DNA of 64,000 nt from the NCBI GenBank assembly GCA_048499435.1, contig JASNZW010000009.1, positions 62,001-126,000 of the forward strand, read 5' to 3'. The position numbers were made by a program, and so were the translations under genes. Numbering within the stretch: position 1 is the stretch's first letter; every line of letters starts with the position of its first letter. This stretch comes from DAOTWC01 sp048499435. GTDB taxonomy: Bacteria > Chloroflexota > Anaerolineae > Aggregatilineales > Phototrophicaceae. The notes below the pieces were generated by a model. The model was given only the letters and a program-made list of their open reading frames with translations, ran no database searches and had not been told where the DNA came from. This document shows positions 44,098 to 50,385 of the stretch, one piece after another.

Positions 44098-45215
44098 ACA
44101 TCGCCGTCATCGGTAATTACCCCGCAGGGCTGGTTCATCTGGAAGGCCATCTCTTGGCCGAGATGGTGAAACGCGGCCATAACGTGACGGCCTACGCGCC
44201 AGGCCAGGAAGCCTGGGTCACAGACTTTTTACGCGCCTCCGGTGTGGATTATGAGTCCATTCCTCTCGACCGCACCGGCATAAACCCCATTAAAGACCTG
44301 CTGTTCACCATTCATATGACACGGCGGCTGCGCGCCATGCGCCCTGATATAGTCTTCTCATTCACGATCAAACCCGCTATCTATGGCTCACTGGCTGCAT
44401 CACTGGCAGGGATACCGTGCCGATTTTCCATGATCCCAGGCCTGGGTTACGCCTTCACCGCCAGCGGTAACAAAAGCGCCAAACGTTGGATTCTGCGCCA
44501 TCTGGTACGTGGGCTTTACCATCTGGCGCTGCCTCGAAATGAGGCGGTTTTCTTCCAGAATCCGGATGATTATGCGCTGTTTATCGAGTTAGGCCTGGTT
44601 ACAAAGGCACAGGCCGTGCTGGTTAACGGGAACGGCGTGGATCTCGACCACTACGCCCCCGCCGCGCCGGTCACGGACGGCCCGGTGTTCCTGCTCATCG
44701 CGCGCCTGCTGGCCGACAAGGGCATCCGCGAGTACGTGGCCGCCGCCCGCATCCTCAAGGCGCGCTATCCGCGGGCCGTCTTTCGCCTCGTCGGCCCCTA
44801 CGACCCCAACCCGGCGGCCATCCAGCCGGACGAAATCGCCGCCTGGCAGGCGGAAGGCGCGGTCGAATACCTGGGCGAAACCCGCGACGTGCGCCCGCAC
44901 ATCGCGGCGTGCAGCGTCTACGTGCTGCCGTCGTTTTATCGCGAAGGCACGCCGCGCACCGTCCTTGAGGCGCTGTCGATGGGCCGGCCGGTCATCACGA
45001 CCGACGCGCCCGGCTGCCGCGAGACCGTCGTCCCCGGCGTAAACGGCTTCCTGGTCCCGCCGCGCGACGTGCCGGCGCTGGCCGCCGCGCTGGAGCGTTT
45101 CATCGCCGCGCCGGGGCTGATCGCGACGATGGGCGCGCACAGCCGCGCGCGCGCCGTCGAAAAGTACGATGTGCACAAGGTCAACGCGGCGATGCTGGCG
45201 GCGATGCGGCTCTAG
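44094..45215 (+). CDS. Glycosyltransferase family 4 with mosaic base composition
   Basis: The 373-residue GT-B protein resembles PglA/WbaZ-type N-acetylgalactosaminyl or related transferases: MNIAVIGNYPAGLVHLEGHL, FSFTIKPAIYGSLAASLAGI and IPCRFSMIPGLGYAFTASGN in the acceptor half; FLLIARLLADKGIREYVAAA, ACSVYVLPSFYREGTPRTVL and EALSMGRPVITTDAPGCRET in the donor half. The first half (to about 44.63 kb) has the AT-rich codon use of the gene before it; the second half has the GC-rich codon use of the host. This sharp change inside one gene suggests a recombination breakpoint at the boundary of the two Rossmann domains. Confidence 0.9.
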   Translation: MNIAVIGNYPAGLVHLEGHLLAEMVKRGHNVTAYAPGQEAWVTDFLRASGVDYESIPLDRTGINPIKDLLFTIHMTRRLRAMRPDIVFSFTIKPAIYGSLAASLAGIPCRFSMIPGLGYAFTASGNKSAKRWILRHLVRGLYHLALPRNEAVFFQNPDDYALFIELGLVTKAQAVLVNGNGVDLDHYAPAAPVTDGPVFLLIARLLADKGIREYVAAARILKARYPRAVFRLVGPYDPNPAAIQPDEIAAWQAEGAVEYLGETRDVRPHIAACSVYVLPSFYREGTPRTVLEALSMGRPVITTDAPGCRETVVPGVNGFLVPPRDVPALAAALERFIAAPGLIATMGAHSRARAVEKYDVHKVNAAMLAAMRL

Positions 45216-45507
45216 CGCCCCCCCGCCCCCGGAACACCGGCCGGGGGCCGGTGTCACAGGGGGTTGATGGGGTGCTGCGGGGGCGGCGGCTCACTGACGC
45301 GGGCCGCCGGCAGGGGGAATGCGCGGGGGCGGCAGCGGGCGCGCCTAGAACTTGCGTTCTAAGGCGCATTGTATAACAAAATGCTCAGTTGTGGGTTAGA
45401 AAGCGCAAACTCTGTGTACCTTTTTTGACGGCCCTGCGCGGCTATGTCCAAGGCGCGCCAACGGGTGTATCATTGGGGGCATTCTGCGCCGCCAGAGTTT
45501 AAGGATC
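45216..45507. other. Gap with a strong hairpin after the polysaccharide operon
   Basis: ACACCGGCC (45234-45242) and GGCCGGTGT (45246-45254) form a perfect nine-base stem with a three-base loop but no T-run, 19 bases after the stop; it may aid termination or protect the transcript end. A short T-run (45421-45426) lies later. No gene is seen. Confidence 0.5.
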
Positions 45508-46197
45508 ATGACCGCCCCGCCCACCAGCAGCATCCTCCGCGTTGACAGCAGCGTCCCCTACGATGGGCTGATCCGCGACTGGCTCGCCTGGCCGCCGCGC
45601 CCCGCCGAGAGCATCATCAAGCCGAGCCGGCGCTACGAGAAGCCGTATCTGGCGTGGGAAACCGTCCGCCGGCGCCGGAATCCCTTTTTCGAGAAGGGGA
45701 CCGGCTTCGAGGGCTATTTCATTGGCCGCACGCGCAACGCCGAGGAAGCGCTGGAGCACATCCTGGGCGTGGGGCAGAATATCCTCGACAACATCGCCCG
45801 CCAGCAGCGCGGCAACTACCCCTACCAGTCGCGCATGATGCAGACGCTGCTGGGCGAGCGCGAGGACGCGCGCGCCGTCTACGACTGGTCAGCGGAGCTG
45901 GGCGCGGCGCTGGCGCGGCTGCGCGTCAACGTGCCGCACAACCCTGACGCGCAAACCTTCCACACCGACACCTACCGGCTGGTGAACATGCTGCCGGCGA
46001 TCGTCTACCAGGCGGAGACCGACGACATCCTCCAGCGGTACATGGTCGCGGGCAGCAATAACGGCGGCCAGCGCCTCCCGATCACCGTGCAAAGCCTGCC
46101 CGCCGCCCGGCAGCACGCCTGGCTGGTGGCGCTGTTCATCGGGCGCTTCGGCCACCCGCTGGTGCGCCAGTACCTGAGCTTCAACCCGCCGCACTGA
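45508..46197 (+). CDS. Protein of unknown function
   Basis: I do not recognise this 229-residue soluble protein. It has no signal peptide. The first third is Arg/Trp/Tyr-rich (DWLAWPPRPAESIIKPSRRY); the middle is helical with GRTRNAEEALEHILGVGQNI and LDNIARQQRGNYPYQSRMM; the end (HAWLVALFIGRFGHPLVRQY) is more hydrophobic. Codon use is that of a real gene. It is alone after the polysaccharide operon and before a repeat array. Confidence 0.6.
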   Translation: MTAPPTSSILRVDSSVPYDGLIRDWLAWPPRPAESIIKPSRRYEKPYLAWETVRRRRNPFFEKGTGFEGYFIGRTRNAEEALEHILGVGQNILDNIARQQRGNYPYQSRMMQTLLGEREDARAVYDWSAELGAALARLRVNVPHNPDAQTFHTDTYRLVNMLPAIVYQAETDDILQRYMVAGSNNGGQRLPITVQSLPAARQHAWLVALFIGRFGHPLVRQYLSFNPPH

Positions 46198-46252
46198 ACG
46201 CGGCCGCATCGCGAAAGCGCTAACGCAACCGCGCCCCTAAAGCGCCACAGAA

Positions 46253-46898
46253 ACCTCACCCCTAAAGCGTCACAGAAACCTCACCCCTAAATCCCCACAG
46301 AAACCTCACCCCTAAATCCCCTCTCCGTAAGAGAGGGGACTTGCAGCCGCACGCTTTCTCCCCCTCTCCCCATGGAGAGGGGGCCGGGGGGTGAGGTACG
46401 CAACCTCACCCCTAAATCCCCACAGAAACCTCACCCCTAAATCCCCTCTCCATAAGAGAGGGGACTTGCAACCGCGCGCGGTGCTTGTCTCCCCCTCTCC
46501 CCACGGAGAGGGGGCCGGGGGGTGAGGTTGCGACCTCACCCCTAAATCCCCTCTCCGTAAGAGAGGGGACTTGCAGCCGCGCGCCGTGCTTGTCTCCCCC
46601 TCTCCCCATGGAGAGGGGGCCGGGGGGTGAGGTCGCGTGCGGGCCGGGGGGTGAGGTTGCACGCGCGCCGGGGGGTGAGGTACGCGACCACACCCCTAAA
46701 GCCCCACAGAAACCTCACCCCTAAATCCCCTCTCCGTAAGAGAGAGGACTTGCAGCCGCACGCTTTCTCCCCCTCTCCCCATGGAGAGGGGGCCGGAGGG
46801 TGAGGTTGCCTGCGCCGGGGGGTGAGGTCGCGTGGGGTCGGGGGGTGAGGTTGCGCGCGGGCCGGGGGGTGAGGTTGCACGCGGGCCGGGGGGTGAGG
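46253..46898. repeat. Long palindromic repeat array
   Basis: Four full units in the CCTAAATCCCC to GGCCGGGGGGTGAGGT orientation, many with the GTAAGAGAGGGG variant of the first hairpin, two tail copies at the left end and six half-units at the right. It separates the unknown gene from the partition block. Confidence 0.9.
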
Positions 46899-46925
46899 TT
46901 GCGCGCGCGCGCCGTGCTTGAACGT

Positions 46926-46953
46926 TTGCGTTAATGCAATATTGTGCTACACT
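46926..46953 (+). promoter_or_regulatory. Possible promoter of the partition operon
   Basis: TTGCGT (46926-46931) and TACACT (46948-46953) are spaced by 16 bases, about 75 bases before the start at 47028. The sequence between is AT-rich, unlike the surroundings. Confidence 0.45.
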
Positions 46954-47027
46954 GGCCGCACCGGGACGAACAGGCGCGCTGAGCTGTGCCGCCGTGCCTG
47001 TTCACAGCGGGCTAATATGGAGGTAAT

Positions 47028-47276
47028 ATGATTGATAAAAGCACGTCGCGCCTCGACAAGCAGACCGACATCCTGCTCCATGTGCTCAGGGAATCCCCCG
47101 GTGAATGGCTGACGCGCAGCGACATCGCGCGCGCGCTGGACAAGCGCAAGCTCTCGCCTTACGACATCGCCATGCTCGAAATCCTCCAGGACAAGGGGCT
47201 GGTCGAAATCCAACACCGCGACAACCGCACGCCTATCGGCTACGAATTCGTCTACCGCACGACCGGCCGGCTTTAG
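47028..47276 (+). CDS. Small winged-helix-like protein before parA
   Basis: The 82-residue protein has a helix-turn-helix-like core: LHVLRESPGEWLTRSDIARA and LDKRKLSPYDIAMLEILQDK, then a beta hairpin GLVEIQHRDNRTPIGYEFVY, the plan of a short winged helix. It could repress the par operon or help bind the partition site. The ribosome site GGAGG is ideal (six bases before the ATG). It is 40 bases upstream of parA in the same direction. The HTH assignment is by eye. Confidence 0.7.
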   Translation: MIDKSTSRLDKQTDILLHVLRESPGEWLTRSDIARALDKRKLSPYDIAMLEILQDKGLVEIQHRDNRTPIGYEFVYRTTGRL

Positions 47277-47316
47277 CGGGCGCACACGACCGGCAGCGGT
47301 CGCAGGTGAAAACAAC

Positions 47317-48105
47317 ATGAAGGTTATTACGCTCTTAAACGAAAAAGGCGGGGTGGGCAAAACCACCCTGGCGCTGCACCTCGCCGCCGGGCTGGCGGCC
47401 CGGGGCCGCCGTGTCGTGCTGGTAGATGCTGACCCGCAGGGCCACGCCACCGTGATGTCCGGCCTGGCCAAAGAGCCGGGCCTCTACAACCTGCTGGTGC
47501 GCGAGGCCGCCTTTCGCGAGGTGCTGCGCGTCGTCCCGCCGGAACAGTACCACCCGGACGGCCAGCCGGTCACCGGCCAGTTGTGCGTCGTGCCCTCCAA
47601 CGTGGAGACGCGCAACATCGCCAACTCGATCTCCGACGCCTTCGCCGTCGGCGACCGGCTGCGCGAATTAGAAAAAGCGTTCGACTTCGTAATCTTCGAC
47701 ACGTCGCCCACGCCGTCGCTGCTGCACGGCTCGATCTACCTGGCCACCGACGCCATCCTCTACCCGACCAAGTGCGAGTACCTCTCGTTTGACGGCCTGG
47801 TGGAGAGCATCAATCACCGCCAGGCGGCCCAGGCCTACCGTGACCGCTGGAACCTGGGCGACATCGCCGTGATGGGCATCGTCCCGACGATGTACCGCAC
47901 CCAGACCGTTGAGCACACCGAAAACCTGGCGGAGCTGAAAAAACGCTTTGGCAAGCTGGTGTGGCCGCCCATCAACCAGCGCACCATCTGGGCCGAGGCC
48001 GCCACCATCCGCCGCCCGGTGTTCGCCATCGCGCCGGAGACCAAAGCCGCCAGCGAAGCCTGGGCGCTGGTGCGGCGGGTCGAGGAAGCGGCCGCCAATG
48101 TCTAA
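47317..48105 (+). CDS. parA: ParA-family partition ATPase
   Basis: The 262-residue protein is a Walker-type partition ATPase. The deviant Walker A motif is NEKGGVGKTTLALHLAAGL (K10-T17), followed by VVLVDADPQGHATV and the Walker B-like FDFVIFDTSPTPSLLHG. It lacks an N-terminal HTH, so it belongs to the small plasmid-type or chromosomal ParA/Soj group, which matches a separate HTH gene upstream. It overlaps parB by eight bases. The gene moves ParB-bound DNA along the nucleoid. Confidence 0.92.
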   Translation: MKVITLLNEKGGVGKTTLALHLAAGLAARGRRVVLVDADPQGHATVMSGLAKEPGLYNLLVREAAFREVLRVVPPEQYHPDGQPVTGQLCVVPSNVETRNIANSISDAFAVGDRLRELEKAFDFVIFDTSPTPSLLHGSIYLATDAILYPTKCEYLSFDGLVESINHRQAAQAYRDRWNLGDIAVMGIVPTMYRTQTVEHTENLAELKKRFGKLVWPPINQRTIWAEAATIRRPVFAIAPETKAASEAWALVRRVEEAAANV

Positions 48106-49270
48106 GGGCCGGCGCCGCGGACGCGAGGAAATTGACCTGTTCGACAGCAGCGCGCGCGTGTCGCTGGAGGACACCGACGCCGCCATCTTCGGCCAGATCG
48201 CCGACGTTGACCGCCAGCGCCAGGTGGCCAAGCCGATCAGCATCTTCGACATCTACCCGGACCCCAGCCAGCCCCGGCGCGCCGTCCCCTCAGAGGTGCG
48301 CGCGCGCTGGCCCGGCAGCCCGCAGACCGTCGCCGCGCTGTTCGCCGCCTGGGTGGATGCTGTGCGGCGGGAAAAACGCGGTGACTTCGACCTGGCCGCG
48401 CACCTGCTGCTGGACTACCTGCCGCCCGGCACCGACGGCAACGACGACGAATCCGTCCCGCGCGAGCTGCGCCAGCGCCCGCCGCTCGAAAGCGCGCTGC
48501 TGGACCTCGTGGCGCTGGCCGCCAGCATCCGCAAGGTGGGCCTCACCAACCCGATCACCGTCGCGCGCGACGGCAGCGCCTACCGGCTGGAAACCGGCGA
48601 GCGGCGCTGGCTGGCCTTCCACCTGCTGCACCTTCACTTCGCCGACGAGAACTGGGCGCAGATCCCCGCGCGCCAGGTCGAGCAGATCAGCGTGTGGCGC
48701 CAGGCCAGCGAGAACAACGCCCGCGCCGACCTCAACGCCATCGGCAAGGCGCGCCAGTTCGCTATCCTGCTGATGGACCTGATCCACGAGCAGCGCGGGG
48801 CGCAGTTCACCTCATTTGCCGACACGCTGCGCGCCGGCCAGGGCGAGCGCGCCTACTACGCGCAGGTGGCGGACGGCGACCAGCACCGCATCCCGCGCGG
48901 CCAGGGCGAGAAGCTGCTCGCCGCGATGGGCCTGAAGAACCCGGTGCAGCTACGCCAGTACCGCGCGCTGCTCAAGCTGCCCGACGACGTGTGGCAGTAC
49001 GCCGACGATCACAACCTGACCGAGTGGGAAATCCGCACGCTGAACGCCGCTACCGTAACGGCCGTTACGGCAGCGGACGCCGACGCGCTGCCAGACAGCT
49101 ACTACAACCCGTTCGTCGAGCGCACCAACAAGAAGCGGCGCGACCGCGTCTGGTCCTACGCCAGCCGCCTGACGAACCTCTCCGCGCGCGACCGCGACAA
49201 GGCGCTCCAGGAAATTGAGGCCGACGAGCGCTGGCTGGCGGAGCTTAAGCGGGCGATTCAGGGCCGCTGA
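48098..49270 (+). CDS. parB: ParB-like partition protein with an inserted segment
   Basis: The 390-residue protein starts at the ATG at 48098 inside the parA end. Its ParB/Srx domain has the IYPDPSQPRR box (residues 52-61) and the IRKVGLTNPITV and YRLETGERRWLAFHLL (162-177) boxes that form the CTP pocket. Between the first and second boxes is an unusual segment of about 75 residues (62-136) with a helical WVDAVRREKRGDFDLAAHLL run. An HTH region follows (LRAGQGERAYYAQVADGD to NPVQLRQYRALLKLPDDVW), then a basic C-terminus. A perfect 18-base palindrome, a candidate parS, lies inside its 3' third at 49053-49070. Confidence 0.88.
   Translation: MSKGRRRGREEIDLFDSSARVSLEDTDAAIFGQIADVDRQRQVAKPISIFDIYPDPSQPRRAVPSEVRARWPGSPQTVAALFAAWVDAVRREKRGDFDLAAHLLLDYLPPGTDGNDDESVPRELRQRPPLESALLDLVALAASIRKVGLTNPITVARDGSAYRLETGERRWLAFHLLHLHFADENWAQIPARQVEQISVWRQASENNARADLNAIGKARQFAILLMDLIHEQRGAQFTSFADTLRAGQGERAYYAQVADGDQHRIPRGQGEKLLAAMGLKNPVQLRQYRALLKLPDDVWQYADDHNLTEWEIRTLNAATVTAVTAADADALPDSYYNPFVERTNKKRRDRVWSYASRLTNLSARDRDKALQEIEADERWLAELKRAIQGR
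49053..49070. promoter_or_regulatory. Candidate parS palindrome within parB
   Basis: CCGTAACGGCCGTTACGG is a perfect 18-base palindrome. A copy with a single changed centre base lies at 49861-49878. ParB proteins often bind such sites near their own gene. Confidence 0.55.
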
Positions 49271-49301
49271 GGGCGGGGGCAGGGGCGGGCGCTGCGCCGC
49301 T

Positions 49302-49328
49302 GGCTATATCCCAAATTGGGATATAGCC
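49302..49328. promoter_or_regulatory. Long AT-containing palindrome downstream of parB
   Basis: GGCTATATCCCAA (49302-49314) and TTGGGATATAGCC (49316-49328) are perfect 13-base arms around one A. GGGGCAGGGG and CCCCTGCCCC lie further out and could extend a cruciform. There is no T-run, so a binding site is likelier than a simple terminator. Confidence 0.55.
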
Positions 49329-49418
49329 CCCTGCCCCACCGCGCAAACTGGCCCGCAGCTGGCGCAAATACAGCGCAACGCCCCGGTTTTCAGCAGGGTA
49401 GGGGACTCACCCACAGCA

Positions 49419-49850
49419 ACCTCACCCCTAAATCCCCACAGCAACCTCACCCCTAAATCCCCTCTCCGTAAGAGAGGGGACTTGCAGCCGCGCGCCCTCT
49501 CCCCCTCTCCCCATGGAGAGGGGGCCGGGGGGTGAGGTCACATGGGGTCGGGGGGTGAGGTCCGAACCTCACCCCTAAATCCCCTCTCCGTAAGAGAGGG
49601 GACTTGCATCCGCGCGCCCTCTCCCCCTCTCCCCATGGAGAGGGGGCCGGGGGGTGAGGTCACATGGGGCCGGGGGGTGAGGTCCTAACCTCACCCCTAA
49701 ATCCCCTCTCCGTAAGAGAGGGGACTTGCAGCCGCGCCAGCTTGTCTCCCCCTCTCCCCATGGAGAGGGGGTCGGGGGGTGAGGTTGCCTGCGCCGGGGG
49801 GTGAGGTTTCTGTGGGGTCGGGGGGTGAGGCTGCCTGCGCCGGGGGGACT
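49419..49850. repeat. Palindromic repeat array
   Basis: Three full units with the CCGTAAGAG hairpin centre and near-identical spacers, then four half-units. It is inserted between the two parS-like palindromes. Confidence 0.9.
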
Positions 49851-49851
49851 T

Positions 49852-49887
49852 GCCGCGCAACCGTAACGGGCGTTACGGTTGCGCGGC
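49852..49887. promoter_or_regulatory. Second parS-like palindrome with 16-base arms
   Basis: Sixteen-base arms (49852-49867 and 49872-49887) around GGGC contain the core CCGTAACGGGCGTTACGG, matching the palindrome inside parB at 17 of 18 positions. The outer arms extend the symmetry with GCCGCGCAA/TTGCGCGGC. Confidence 0.6.
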
Positions 49888-50092
49888 CCGCCTGCGCAAA
49901 ATGGAAAATCGCGTTTTCGGGCGTTTTAACGAAACATTGCTTTCCCCAACACTGCGCGCGGGGTAAAACGCGCATTTGCCCCTCTACGGGCCAATCCGCG
50001 CCGCCTGGTGGCGCGTTTGCGCGTTCTGGGGTATACTGTGGCGTGGCGGTTTGGGGCGCGGTCGCGGCCCGCCGCCGCGCGTCTTTGATAAA

Positions 50093-50123
50093 CAAAAAGC
50101 CTGCCCCCGAGCAGGGCAGGCTT
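50093..50123 (-). terminator. Rho-independent terminator on the minus strand
   Basis: Arms AAGCCTGCCC (50097-50106) and GGGCAGGCTT (50114-50123) with a seven-base loop; read on the minus strand the stem is followed by a T-run into TTTTTGTTT. No annotated gene on that strand lies upstream, so it implies a minus-strand transcript arising from the 50.1-50.4 kb region. Confidence 0.6.
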
Positions 50124-50159
50124 CCGTATCAGAGGCGTTCATTGCACTTTTAGCACTTG

Positions 50160-50363
50160 ATCGGTACACCCGTCTCACAACCTGGCGGATCAGCCGTTCC
50201 CACAGACGTACTGCTGTGTCTGGGGGTTCGGCCCACCGCCGTGACAACTAGCGAGCGCTGGCGGTCGGTGTCATGACAGGCTATCAAAGCCAAAAATGAC
50301 AGTAAGCACCCCATCAATCCCACTTGCTAGTGTACCGATAAATTGCAGAAATGGCAATGGGCG
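50160..50363 (+). ncRNA. Candidate structured leader RNA before the primase-polymerase gene
   Basis: ATCGGTACAC (50160-50169) is complementary over ten bases to GTGTACCGAT (50330-50339) and would close a multibranch fold. Inside, GCCG-TT-CCCACAGAC pairs with GTCTGGGGG-TT-CGGC, ACCGCC with GGCGGT, and TGTCAT with ATGACA over an inner GGCT/AGCC hairpin. The region codes for nothing, lies just before the gene at 50386, and is followed by a terminator-like hairpin. It may be a cis-regulatory leader, an antisense-controlled replication leader or a separate RNA gene. I do not match it to a known RNA family. Confidence 0.5.
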
Positions 50364-50385
50364 CCGCCTGTAATAGGCGGTTTTT
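50364..50385 (+). promoter_or_regulatory. Terminator-like hairpin covering the ribosome site of the primase-polymerase gene
   Basis: CCGCCT (50364-50369) pairs with AGGCGG (50375-50380), followed by TTTTT (50381-50385) and then directly ATG at 50386. AGGCGG is also the only ribosome-site candidate for that ATG, so the hairpin could either end transcription or hide the start of translation. Confidence 0.6.

Noticed and set aside
50220..50240. GGGGGTTCGGCCC as a tRNA T-arm
   Set aside because: The stem around the loop does not pair as a T-arm and no acceptor or anticodon stem can be drawn; it pairs instead within the leader fold.
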